Below, one piece after another: positions 27,868-35,318 of a stretch of 64,000 nucleotides of DNA. Below the pieces are notes generated by a model. The model searched no databases and was not told where the DNA came from. It saw nothing but the letters and a program-made list of their open reading frames with translations. Source of the DNA: Streptomyces sp. TG1A-60 (lineage in GTDB: Bacteria; Actinomycetota; Actinomycetes; Streptomycetales; Streptomycetaceae); assembly GCF_037201975.1 (NCBI RefSeq), contig NZ_CP147520.1, positions 4,588,001-4,652,000 of the forward strand, in the 5' to 3' direction. How positions within the stretch are numbered: the first letter of the stretch is position 1; each line of letters begins with the position of its first letter. A program made the translations under genes and the position numbers.

Positions 27868-28539
27868 CTACGGACCCAGCCGCTCCACCCGCCACGCCCC
27901 GTCCGGCCCGGCCACGTACCGCAGCCGGTCGTGCAGCCGGTTCCACCGCCCCTGCCAGAACTCCACGGACTGCGGCGCCACCCGGAACCCACCCCAGTCC
28001 GGCGGCACCGGCACCTGCTCGCCCTCCGGATAGCGGGCCCTCAACTCCTCGTACGCGGCGTCCAGTTCGGCGCGTGAGCCGATCACCGACGACTGCGCGC
28101 TGGCCCACGCGCCCAGCTGCGAACCATGCGGACGCGTCCGGAAGTACGCCGCCGTCTCGTCCCGCCCCGTCCGCCGCGCCGTACCCGTCACGATCACCTG
28201 CCGGGCGATCGCGTGCCAGGGGAACAGCAGCGAGACGTACGGGTTCTCCGCCAGGTCCCGGGCCTTGCGGGAGTCGTAGTTCGTGTAGAAGACGAAGCCC
28301 CGCTCGTCGTACGCCTTCATCAGCACCGTGCGAGAGGAGGGGCGCCCCTCCGCGTCCGCCGTCGACACGACCACGGCGTTCGGCTCGAACACCGCGCCCT
28401 CCCGCGAGGCCTGCCCGAACCACCGCGCGAACTGCTCCATCGGATCACCGGCCAGCTCGCTCTCGCCGAGCCCGTCGGCCCGGTACTGCTTGCGCATACG
28501 AGCGGGGTCGGGCACAGGTTCGAGACCGGGATCATCCAC
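27868..28539 (-). CDS. pdxH: Pyridoxamine 5'-phosphate oxidase
   Basis: A 223-residue FMN enzyme that oxidises pyridoxamine or pyridoxine 5'-phosphate to PLP. Diagnostic blocks are [13 protein letters not shown] near the start, [20 protein letters not shown] and [11 protein letters not shown] (FMN binding), [14 protein letters not shown], and the C-terminal [14 protein letters not shown] that binds the substrate. GTG 28539 gives the normal length. Divergent from the citrate synthase gene, as in S. coelicolor. Confidence 0.95.
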   Translation of the reverse strand: MDDPGLEPVPDPARMRKQYRADGLGESELAGDPMEQFARWFGQASREGAVFEPNAVVVSTADAEGRPSSRTVLMKAYDERGFVFYTNYDSRKARDLAENPYVSLLFPWHAIARQVIVTGTARRTGRDETAAYFRTRPHGSQLGAWASAQSSVIGSRAELDAAYEELRARYPEGEQVPVPPDWGGFRVAPQSVEFWQGRWNRLHDRLRYVAGPDGAWRVERLGP

Positions 28540-28695
28540 ATGGTCATCTTGCCGTATGGGCGGCCTGCCGGGAGGCTGGTGGCACTGAGTGCCGCGAACT
28601 CTCCCCAAACCTGGCACTCAGGCGTATGGTGCTGGAACATCCCGGTCGGGTCCCACCCGCCGCCCCCTGTCGCACACATCAAGAGGAGCCGCCTG

Positions 28696-29799
28696 ATGTC
28701 CGACTTCGTGCCCGGGCTCGAAGGAGTCGTCGCGTTCGAGACGGAGATCGCCGAACCGGACAAGGAGGGCGGCGCGCTCCGGTACCGGGGCGTCGACATC
28801 GAGGACCTGGTCGGCCACGTCTCCTTCGGCAACGTCTGGGGCCTCCTCGTCGACGGCGCCTTCCGCCCCGGCCTGCCGCCCGCCGAGCCGTTCCCCATCC
28901 CCGTCCACTCCGGCGACATCCGCGTCGACGTCCAGTCCGCGCTCGCCATGCTCGCGCCGGTCTGGGGCCTGAAGCCGCTGTTGGACATCGACGAGGAGCA
29001 GGCCCGCGCGGACCTCGCCCGCGCCGCCGTCATGGCCCTCTCCTACGTCGCCCAGTCCGCCCGCGGCCAGGGCCTGCCCATGGTCCCGCAGCGCGAGATC
29101 GACAAGGCCCAGTCCGTCGTCGAACGCTTCATGATCCGCTGGCGTGGCGAGCCCGACCCCAAGCACGTCGCGGCGGTCGACGCGTACTGGACATCCGCAG
29201 CCGAGCACGGCATGAACGCCTCCACCTTCACGGCGAGGGTCATCGCGTCCACGGGTGCGGACGTGGCGGCGGCCCTCTCCGGAGCCGTGGGAGCCATGTC
29301 CGGCCCGCTGCACGGCGGCGCCCCCTCCCGCGTCCTCGGCATGATCGAGGAGATCGAGCGCACGGGCGACGCCGACGCCTACGTCAAACAGGCCCTTGAC
29401 CAGGGCGAACGCCTCATGGGCTTCGGCCACCGCGTCTACCGCGCCGAGGACCCCCGCGCCCGCGTCCTGCGCCGCACCGCCCGCGACCTCGGCGCCCCCC
29501 GCTTCGAGGTCGCCGAAGCCCTGGAGAAGGCCGCCCTGGCCGAACTCCACGCCCGCCGCCCCGACCGGGTCCTGGCGACGAACGTCGAATTCTGGGCGGC
29601 GATCGTCCTGGACTTCGCGGGGGTTCCGGCCCACATGTTCACCTCGATGTTCACCTGCGCCCGCACGGCCGGCTGGTCCGCCCACATCCTCGAACAGAAG
29701 CGCACCGGCCGCCTCGTCCGCCCGTCCGCCCGCTACGTCGGCCCCGGCCCACGCGACCCGAGGGAGATCGAGGGCTACGGCGACATCACCGCCCGCTGA
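28696..29799 (+). CDS. Citrate synthase 2
   Basis: A 367-residue citrate synthase of the short (type II-like) form that condenses oxaloacetate with acetyl-CoA, or propionyl-CoA in some relatives. The catalytic blocks are HGMNASTFTARV, SGPLHGGAPSRV (His), MGFGHRVYR (His) and the Asp-containing VEFWAAIVLDFAGVP. ATG 28696 follows AAGAGGAGCC. This is probably the secondary citrate synthase of the genus, next to pdxH. A long-stem inverted repeat starts 43 nt after its stop. Confidence 0.93.
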   Translation: MSDFVPGLEGVVAFETEIAEPDKEGGALRYRGVDIEDLVGHVSFGNVWGLLVDGAFRPGLPPAEPFPIPVHSGDIRVDVQSALAMLAPVWGLKPLLDIDEEQARADLARAAVMALSYVAQSARGQGLPMVPQREIDKAQSVVERFMIRWRGEPDPKHVAAVDAYWTSAAEHGMNASTFTARVIASTGADVAAALSGAVGAMSGPLHGGAPSRVLGMIEEIERTGDADAYVKQALDQGERLMGFGHRVYRAEDPRARVLRRTARDLGAPRFEVAEALEKAALAELHARRPDRVLATNVEFWAAIVLDFAGVPAHMFTSMFTCARTAGWSAHILEQKRTGRLVRPSARYVGPGPRDPREIEGYGDITAR

Positions 29800-29841
29800 C
29801 CTCTCCTGGGGAACCCCGCCCCGCGACCCCGCGAACGCGGA

Positions 29842-29915
29842 CGACCCACAGGCTCTGGTCCCCCCGTCTCGGCGACGGAGGAGCCGGCCGGACGTACCGG
29901 CGAGCCTGTGGGTCG
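29842..29915. terminator. Long-stem inverted repeat between citrate synthase and PAS genes
   Basis: CGACCCACAGGCTC (29842-29855) and GAGCCTGTGGGTCG (29902-29915) are exact complements. The 46-nt interior contains a second small hairpin (CCGTC-TCGGC-GACGG) and CGGCCGGACGTACCGG. It lies in the 400-nt convergent gap 29800-30199. Confidence 0.65.
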
Positions 29916-29994
29916 GGTGACTGCTTGAGATTGGGCCGGCTGCGCGCTCGACTCACGCGCTGGTCCGGCACCGCACTGGGTGTGGTGACGGGCG

Positions 29995-30033
29995 CTAGCC
30001 CGCAGCCACCTCCGACGTCCGGTGTGCATACAT
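29995..30033 (-). CDS. 12-codon leader-type ORF
   Basis: ATG at 30033 opens MYAHRTSEVAAG and ends with TAG at 29995. It is preceded by GAGAGGAGGTG, one of the better Shine-Dalgarno sequences in the window, with 11 nt to the start. The composition shows no run of one amino acid, so simple amino-acid attenuation is not indicated. Confidence 0.4.
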   Translation of the reverse strand: MYAHRTSEVAAG

Positions 30034-30066
30034 GCTCCGAACCACCTCCTCTCTTCGGTGCTCCCC

Positions 30067-30095
30067 ACCCTAGGAACCGACAGGGCAACGCTCAA
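30067..30095 (-). promoter_or_regulatory. Sigma70-type promoter for the small transcript
   Basis: Minus-strand TTGAGC (30095-30090) and TAGGGT (30072-30067) are separated by 17 nt, with a predicted start near 30060. Confidence 0.5.
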
Positions 30096-30199
30096 GCGGT
30101 TTTCCGAGAGGATCACTCGGCGATGACTGCCCGGGGCGTGTGGCGGTCGCCTCAGTGAAGGTCATCGGGCTCGGTGGCTCCGGGGTGCCGGTGCCGCGC

Positions 30200-31663
30200 C
30201 TACTCCGACGACCTCTCCAGTGCCTCCAGGTCCAGGGCTGCGGCGATGTGGACGGCGACGTCCTCGGCGTAGACGGCGTCGACGCGTTCGAAGGGGGCGC
30301 GGCCGGGGCCGCGGAGGAAGGTGACGACGCCGAGGGTGCGGCCACGACTGCGGAGTACGGCGCACAGGGCGTGGACGGTGTCCGGGGGCCACTGCCGGCC
30401 GGTGGCCCAGTCGCGGGCCGCCTCCGGGGCGGTGGAGCCGGCTCCGGCGCGGACGGAGCCCGCGCGTTCCACGCACTGGAGGGCGGGGTGGCCGGGGCCG
30501 TAGCGGGCCGGGATGCCGGCGTGGCCGGCGAGGTGGCTGGGGCCGGGTGCGCCGGAGGGGGTGGCGGCGGCGCGTACGAGGCGGGCGGGGCCTTCGCCGT
30601 CGGCGAGGGAGCCGCCGGCGACGCGGTCGATGAGGGCGTGGTCGGCGAAGCCGGCGAGGGCGAAGTCGAGGTGGACGGTGGCGGCCTCGCCGGGGTCCTC
30701 GCACTCGGCGGCGGCGCGGGCCGCCCGGTGGAGCTGGTTGACGCGGAAGCGGAGCAGGGAGGCCTCCTGCTCGGTCTGTTTGGACTCGGTGACGTCCTGG
30801 AAGAGCCAGCCGACGCCGAGCGGAACCGGTTCCTCGGCCAGCGGTGAGGCGAGGCGGAGGAAGCCGCTGCGCCAGCAGCGGCGCTTCTCGCCGTCGGAGG
30901 TGCGCACGCTCACCCAGATCTCGGCGGGCGCGGGCGGCGCGCCCTCGGACAGGACGTGGGTGAGGGCGCTCTCCACCTCCTCGACGCCCTGGGCGAGCAG
31001 TTCGCCGAGCGGGCGCCCGAGGACCGTCGTACGGCCGATGCCGAGGGCGCGGGCGGCGTGCGCGTTGACGACGGCGGGGCGCAGGTCGGCGTCGACGAGG
31101 ACGACTCCCCAGGAGGCGTCCTCGAAGAGGGCCTCGCTGAGGGCGATGGAGCGTTCGAGGTCGATCTGCGCGTGGACCTCGCTGAAGGCGCAGTACAGGC
31201 CGGCGGGCTTGCCGTCGGGCCCCAGTACGGCGGCGGACTGGGTGCGGACGAGGACGCGTCCGCCGTCCTTGGTGACCAGGGCGAACTCGTGTACCTGACG
31301 GCCGGGCGCGTGCATGGCGGCCATCAGCCGCCCCTCGACCTCCTCGGCGTCGGCCGTGCGTACGGCCCAGCCGACGAATCCGCGGCGCCCGACGGCCTCG
31401 TCGGTGGTCCAGCCGAGGATGCGTTCGGCCTCGCGGTTCCAGTGGGTGACGACGCCGTCGGCGTCGAAGGCGCACAGGGCCGCGTCCATCCCGTCCAGCA
31501 GGGCGGCGAGAAGATGCGAACCGCCGAATCCGATGGCGCCCTCGGTGTCCTCCGTGCCCTCGGTGTTCTCGATGTCGTCGGTGTCCTCGTCCGTCGGGCC
31601 GTCCCGCTCGGGCTCGTCGGGCCCGAGCTCGTCGGTGGCCCCACTACGCCGGGAAGCACTCAC
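30200..31663 (-). CDS. PAS/GAF sensory protein
   Basis: A protein of about 487 residues. An acidic Glu/Asp/Thr-rich leader is followed by a PAS domain (DGMDAALCAFDADGVVTHWN, ERILGWTTDEAVGRRG; about 60-175), a second PAS (SWGVVLVDADLRPAVVNAHA; about 190-310) and a C-terminal GAF-like domain (about 330-470) ending VDAVYAEDVAVHIAAALDLE. It has no kinase, phosphatase or DNA-binding output domain. GTG 31663 was chosen because CAGGGGGTTCAG precedes it; an in-frame ATG at 31729 would add 22 residues. Probably a cytoplasmic sensor acting on a partner protein. Confidence 0.85.
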   Translation of the reverse strand: MSASRRSGATDELGPDEPERDGPTDEDTDDIENTEGTEDTEGAIGFGGSHLLAALLDGMDAALCAFDADGVVTHWNREAERILGWTTDEAVGRRGFVGWAVRTADAEEVEGRLMAAMHAPGRQVHEFALVTKDGGRVLVRTQSAAVLGPDGKPAGLYCAFSEVHAQIDLERSIALSEALFEDASWGVVLVDADLRPAVVNAHAARALGIGRTTVLGRPLGELLAQGVEEVESALTHVLSEGAPPAPAEIWVSVRTSDGEKRRCWRSGFLRLASPLAEEPVPLGVGWLFQDVTESKQTEQEASLLRFRVNQLHRAARAAAECEDPGEAATVHLDFALAGFADHALIDRVAGGSLADGEGPARLVRAAATPSGAPGPSHLAGHAGIPARYGPGHPALQCVERAGSVRAGAGSTAPEAARDWATGRQWPPDTVHALCAVLRSRGRTLGVVTFLRGPGRAPFERVDAVYAEDVAVHIAAALDLEALERSSE

Positions 31664-31857
31664 CTGAACCCCCTGCAGGCTGCGTTGCGTCCGCACGTAC
31701 GGCGCGCCGGTTCGCTCACTCGCCCTCATTCAACTCGAACGTGACCCAGCACACACCTGGTTCACGCAAGATGTGGGCGAAATCGTTGTGCGCCGGATTT
31801 CCTCCTCACTGTTCTCAAGGGTCCCCCACACCCCTGCCTTGTACACGTGCCGACGGG

Positions 31858-32619
31858 TCAGCGCAGGTAGAAGATCCGGTCGCCGTGCTCCCGCAGGACC
31901 CGCTCGTTCCAGTCGGGCCCGCCGTCGACGTTCCCGGAGCGCAGCAGCGGCGGTTCGACGCCCTGCTCCGCGAGGGAGGCGGCGGCGGTGGCCATGACGG
32001 ACTGGAGGATCGCGGAGGTGATGACGGTGGAGGCCGGGGCGAAGGGGGCGGGGACGGTGTCGAGGGTGAGTTCCGCGTCGCCGACCGCGATCTTGGTGTC
32101 GAGGACGAGGTCGCAGTGGTCCTTGAGGAAGGTGCCGGAGGAGTGGCGTGATGTCGTCTCCGTGGCGTACGCGACCGAGGTGACGCCGATGACCCGCACG
32201 CCCAGCTCCCGCGCGTGCAGGGCCATCTCGACGGGCAGCGCGTTGCGCCCGGAGAGCGAGATCACCACGAGCAGGTCCCCGGCGCGCAGCGGGCTCGTGT
32301 CGAGTACGGCGGTGGCCAGGCCGTCGACCCGCTCCAGCGCCGAGCCGAGCGTCGCGGGCATCACGTCCACGCCCACCACGCCGGGAACCGTCAGCAGGTT
32401 CATCAGCGCGAGGCCGCCGGCCCGGTAGACGAGGTCCTGCGCGGCGAGCGACGAGTGCCCGGCCCCGAACGCGAACAGCCGGCCTCCGCCGGCGACCGTG
32501 TCCGCGATCAGTTCCCCGGCCGCGGTGACGCTCTCGCCCTCCTCGTCCCGCACCCGCTCCAGCAGCCCGATGGCCGCGTCGAAGAACCGTCCACCGGTCG
32601 CGCCGCCGCCCTGCCCCAT
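31858..32619 (-). CDS. SIS-domain phosphosugar-binding protein (UPF0309)
   Basis: A 253-residue sugar-isomerase-fold protein. The SIS domain covers about 30-200 with GGGRLFAFGAGHSSLAAQDL, VVISLSGRNALPVEMA and GVRVIGVTSVAYATETTSRH. The UPF0309 group binds phosphorylated amino sugars. A DasR-type site lies 52 nt upstream in the region shared with dmdR1, which fits a role in N-acetylglucosamine metabolism. In S. coelicolor the same pair is divergent. Confidence 0.9.
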   Translation of the reverse strand: MGQGGGATGGRFFDAAIGLLERVRDEEGESVTAAGELIADTVAGGGRLFAFGAGHSSLAAQDLVYRAGGLALMNLLTVPGVVGVDVMPATLGSALERVDGLATAVLDTSPLRAGDLLVVISLSGRNALPVEMALHARELGVRVIGVTSVAYATETTSRHSSGTFLKDHCDLVLDTKIAVGDAELTLDTVPAPFAPASTVITSAILQSVMATAAASLAEQGVEPPLLRSGNVDGGPDWNERVLREHGDRIFYLR

Positions 32620-32670
32620 CCGCCGACCCCTTCGTCCCGCTCACCGATCCCGAGTGTCGCGGATCACGTT

Positions 32671-32686
32671 AGAGGTCTGGACCAGT
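32671..32686. promoter_or_regulatory. DasR-responsive element (dre)
   Basis: AGAGGTCTGGACCAGT matches 14 of 16 positions of the dre consensus A(C/G)TGGTCTAGACCA(C/G)T bound by the GntR-family repressor DasR. It lies between the SIS gene and dmdR1. DasR control of dmdR1, linking N-acetylglucosamine to siderophore production, has been reported in S. coelicolor. Confidence 0.75.
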
Positions 32687-32701
32687 GAGGTGTCAATACG
32701 A

Positions 32702-32725
32702 CCGGTTACGTGACCGCGTAACCGG
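32702..32725. promoter_or_regulatory. Inverted repeat in the dmdR1 promoter region
   Basis: CCGGTTACG (32702-32710) and CGTAACCGG (32717-32725) are perfect complements with a 6-nt spacer, 15 nt downstream of the dre site. It is not an iron box (no TTAGGTTAG-like core); the binding protein is unknown. Confidence 0.5.
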
Positions 32726-32870
32726 CGTAAGGTGTTGAAATCGGCCGGTTGACGGAGGGCGTGACGCCGTCGTCCCCCCGGCACCGCCCGGTTGTCGGTC
32801 CGATGCGCAAGAATTGAGTCCAGGGCCAGCGCAGCAAGCCGGTGTGGCCGTCGAAGCCTCCGGCTGAATC

Positions 32871-33572
32871 TCACCGAGGGGCATGTATGTCCGGACTGAT
32901 CGATACGACGGAGATGTATCTCCGCACCATCCTCGAACTGGAAGAGGAAGGTGTGGTCCCCATGCGCGCCCGGATCGCCGAGCGGCTCGACCAGAGCGGC
33001 CCCACGGTGAGCCAGACGGTCGCGCGCATGGAGCGCGACGGCCTGGTGTCCGTCGCCGCGGACCGCCACCTGGAGCTCACCGACGAGGGCCGCCGGCTGG
33101 CGACGCGCGTGATGCGCAAGCACCGCCTCGCGGAGTGCCTGCTCGTCGACGTGATCGGCCTGGAGTGGGAGCAGGTGCACGCGGAGGCGTGCCGCTGGGA
33201 GCACGTGATGAGCGAGGCCGTCGAGCGCCGCGTCCTGGAGCTGCTGCGCCACCCGACCGAGTCCCCGTACGGCAATCCGATCCCGGGGCTGGAGGAGCTG
33301 GGCGAGAAGGACGGCGCCGACCCCTTCCTGGACGAGGGCATGGTCTCGCTGGCCGACCTCGACCCGGGCACGGAGGGCAAGACCGTCGTCGTCCGCCGGA
33401 TCGGTGAGCCCATCCAGACGGACGCCCAGCTGATGTACACGCTGCGGCGCGCGGGTGTGCAGCCCGGCTCCGTGGTGAGTGTGACGGAGGCGGCCGGCGG
33501 CGTCCTCGTGGGCAGCGGCGGCGAGGCCGCGGAGCTGGCGGCGGACGTCGCCTCCCATGTGTTCGTCGCCAA
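32871..33572 (-). CDS. Antisense ORF over dmdR1 (adm-like)
   Basis: A 233-codon frame opposite dmdR1 covers almost the whole gene. In S. coelicolor an antisense gene, adm, of this arrangement was reported to be expressed and linked to antibiotic control. The product here is Ser/Arg/Thr-rich without a domain, and high-GC antisense frames often arise by chance, so the assignment rests on the published precedent alone. Confidence 0.3.
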   Translation of the reverse strand: MATNTWEATSAASSAASPPLPTRTPPAASVTLTTEPGCTPARRSVYISWASVWMGSPIRRTTTVLPSVPGSRSASETMPSSRKGSAPSFSPSSSSPGIGLPYGDSVGWRSSSRTRRSTASLITCSQRHASACTCSHSRPITSTSRHSARRCLRITRVASRRPSSVSSRWRSAATDTRPSRSMRATVWLTVGPLWSSRSAIRARMGTTPSSSSSRMVRRYISVVSISPDIHAPR

Positions 33573-33579
33573 GCGCTGA
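32887..33579 (+). CDS. dmdR1: Iron-dependent repressor DmdR1 (DtxR family)
   Basis: A 230-residue DtxR/IdeR-type regulator that represses siderophore and iron uptake genes when Fe(II) is bound. An N-terminal winged helix (QSGPTVSQTVARMERDGLV) precedes the dimer domain. All metal ligands are present: Met10, Cys102, Glu105 and His106 for the ancillary/primary sites and His79, Glu83 and His98 for the other. A C-terminal SH3-like domain (about 150-228) follows. ATG 32887 has GAGGGG close upstream. The protein is near-identical to what I remember of S. coelicolor DmdR1. Confidence 0.96.
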   Translation: MSGLIDTTEMYLRTILELEEEGVVPMRARIAERLDQSGPTVSQTVARMERDGLVSVAADRHLELTDEGRRLATRVMRKHRLAECLLVDVIGLEWEQVHAEACRWEHVMSEAVERRVLELLRHPTESPYGNPIPGLEELGEKDGADPFLDEGMVSLADLDPGTEGKTVVVRRIGEPIQTDAQLMYTLRRAGVQPGSVVSVTEAAGGVLVGSGGEAAELAADVASHVFVAKR

Positions 33580-34016
33580 CGCGCGTACGCGCCACCGCCA
33601 CCGGTGAACCGGCGTCAGTGCCGCCCGCGTCACCTCAACTCCCCATACGGGAGAGGAAGTTGTGATGCGCCGGGGTCGGTGTCCACGATCCTGCCGAATC
33701 CAGGATGCAGTGCGCCGAATCGCAGCGCTCGGACCGTTCGCGTGCGAGGCTTGCGCGTGAGGCATATGACCTGAGGGGTTCTTCGCCGCCCGGGGACGGC
33801 GGTCTCCGGGCGCGTGGGAGGGGGCGGGGCGGATGTGCGGTGGACATGAGGTGGGCCCCGGCGCCGTGTGGCGCCGGGGCCTGTCCTCCCCTGTGCTGAC
33901 CCGGAGCCCCGAGCTCTCAGGGTCATCCCCGTCGGACCGTTTTCCCCGAGCGGTCCGCCTCCCGTTGAAGATCTCCCCTCGGTGGCGGTGAGCAATCCCT
34001 CGGGGAGGTCACTCGT
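33580..34016. other. Intergenic region containing an unassigned terminator
   Basis: 437 nt downstream of dmdR1. It holds GGCCCCGGCGCC-GTGT-GGCGCCGGGGCC (33854-33881, perfect 12-bp stem) 275 nt after the dmdR1 stop, too far to be its obvious terminator. A frame from 33705 (MQCAESQRSDRSRARLAREA) ends just past it. A small RNA or short ORF between about 33680 and 33885 is possible but not demonstrable from sequence. Confidence 0.4.
33854..33881 (+). terminator. Perfect 12-bp stem hairpin
   Basis: GGCCCCGGCGCC, loop GTGT, then GGCGCCGGGGCC. Strong terminator-like structure not adjacent to any clear gene end. Confidence 0.6.
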
Positions 34017-34172
34017 ATGAGGGGTGTTGTCGCCAAGAACGACATCTTCGAATGTGTAATCGATAACGTGTACGGCGTGGCGTTGCGTGACCCGTGCCAG
34101 AACCGACGCGCACACCCCACACGTAACGTGCCAACCGATATGCACGCTGTAACACACAGCAGCTGGGACTAG
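34017..34172 (+). CDS. Small ORF, 51 aa, hypothetical
   Basis: ATG 34017 follows GGGGAGG (34001-34007) at 9 nt and opens a 51-codon frame (MRGVVAKNDIFECVIDNVYG start, HSSSWD end). Third-position GC is only about two thirds, below neighbouring genes, so it may be a promoter-region artefact or a recently acquired gene. It ends 66 nt before the hydrolase start. No domain recognised. Confidence 0.35.
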   Translation: MRGVVAKNDIFECVIDNVYGVALRDPCQNRRAHPTRNVPTDMHAVTHSSWD

Positions 34173-34238
34173 TGGACCGGCCGGCTCGAAGCGGGAGCGA
34201 GAGGCGGGGAGCGAGCGGTCCGGGCGGGAGTCTGGGGG

Positions 34239-35174
34239 GTGCCGATGGTGCGGCGTATCGACGTGACCGGAGCGGGCGGCGTGAGTCTCGCCGCCTGGGA
34301 GTTCGGCGACCCGCCCAAGACCGGCGACATGGTCGACGACCCGACGGCGGACAGGACCGGCGAGGGCGCCGCAGACCGGGCGGCGGACGGGAGCGGCGAG
34401 GGCGCGCGGCGGCCCGGGGTGCTGTTATTGCACGGCCTCATGGGCCGCGCCTCGCACTGGGCCCCCACCGCCCGCTGGCTCTCCGAGCGGCACCGTGCCG
34501 TCGCACTCGACCAGCGGGGCCACGGCCAGAGCGCCAAGCCCGAGCAGGCCGCGTACACCCGTGAGGCCTACGTGGAGGACGCCGAGGCCGCGATCGAACA
34601 GCTCGGCCTCGCCCCGGTCGTCCTCATAGGCCACGCCATGGGCGCGCTGACCGCCTGGCAGCTGGCCGCCCGGCGCCCGGACCTGGTGCGCGGCCTGATC
34701 GTCTGCGACATGCGGGCCTCGGCGCTCGGCGCCGCCTCGCAGCGCGAGTGGGAGAGCTGGTTCAAGGCCTGGCCGCTGCCCTTCGCCACCCTCGCCGACG
34801 TCCGCAAGTGGTTCGGCGAGGACGACCCCTGGGTGGAGCGCCCGAACCCCTCCCGAGGCGAGTTCTACGCCGAGGTCATGCACGAGGGCTCCGACGGCTG
34901 GCGGCCCGTCTTCGACCCCGCGCAGATGCTGAAGACCCGCGAGAGCTGGGTGTACGACGCGCACTGGGAGGAGCTGACGCAGGTCCGGTGCCCCACCCTG
35001 GTCGTCCGCGGCCTCGACGGCGAGCTGGGCCGCGCGGAGTCCCAGGAGATGGTCCGCGTCCTGCCCCACGGCCGGTACGCCGAGGTCGCCGACGCCGGCC
35101 ACCTCGTCCACTACGACCAGCCGGACGCGTGGCGCTCCGCGATAGAGCCGTTCCTGGACGGCCTGTCGGACTGA
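34239..35174 (+). CDS. Alpha/beta-hydrolase-fold protein lacking the nucleophile serine
   Basis: A 311-residue hydrolase-fold protein. The oxyanion HG motif (VLLLHGLMGRASHW, about 61-74), DQRGHGQS, the Asp region VVRGLDGELGRAES and the C-terminal His (DAGHLVHYDQP) are all present. The nucleophile elbow, however, reads GHAMGA, with Ala133 in place of Ser. An Asp/Gly-rich insertion (about 25-60) is unusual. The canonical hydrolytic mechanism is therefore not possible, and a binding or non-hydrolytic role is more likely unless the base is an error. GTG 34239 or ATG 34245 may start it. Confidence 0.85.
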   Translation: MPMVRRIDVTGAGGVSLAAWEFGDPPKTGDMVDDPTADRTGEGAADRAADGSGEGARRPGVLLLHGLMGRASHWAPTARWLSERHRAVALDQRGHGQSAKPEQAAYTREAYVEDAEAAIEQLGLAPVVLIGHAMGALTAWQLAARRPDLVRGLIVCDMRASALGAASQREWESWFKAWPLPFATLADVRKWFGEDDPWVERPNPSRGEFYAEVMHEGSDGWRPVFDPAQMLKTRESWVYDAHWEELTQVRCPTLVVRGLDGELGRAESQEMVRVLPHGRYAEVADAGHLVHYDQPDAWRSAIEPFLDGLSD

Positions 35175-35231
35175 GCGGGCCGTTCGCCCGGCGGCCGAGG
35201 CCCGCGTGATGTCGCGGGTGCGGGTGGTCGG

Positions 35232-35262
35232 CGACTGCCCGCGCGGTTCCCCGAGCCCCGGT
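35232..35262. repeat. Dispersed hairpin repeat (degenerate copy)
   Basis: CGACTGCCCGCGCGGTTCCC and the following CGAGCCCC match the core of the elements at 53553 and 58432. It sits between the convergent hydrolase and ABC genes. Confidence 0.5.
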
Positions 35263-35318
35263 CCTTCACGGTCGCGGCAAACCGCCCGACCAGCCCCCGC
35301 TCACCCGCGGCCGAGGCA

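Larger units (their letters stand above)
29838..30060 (-). ncRNA. Candidate small transcript (sRNA with embedded 12-codon ORF)
   Basis: The minus strand carries a well-formed promoter (TTGAGC-17 nt-TAGGGT, 30095-30067), then AGGAGG, a 12-codon ORF (29995-30033) and, after 80 nt, a 14-bp perfect inverted repeat with an inner hairpin (29842-29915). No minus-strand gene follows for 1.3 kb, so it would be a stand-alone transcript of about 220 nt. The stem could instead serve only as the citrate synthase terminator. Confidence 0.4.

Noticed and set aside
29838..29920. 6C RNA (C-rich-loop RNA of actinobacteria)
   Set aside because: The plus strand has one C6 run, but not the two C-rich-loop hairpins of that family.
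30162..31475. 437-codon minus-strand frame inside the PAS gene
   Set aside because: Arg/Pro-rich shadow frame of a gene with clear PAS and GAF domains.
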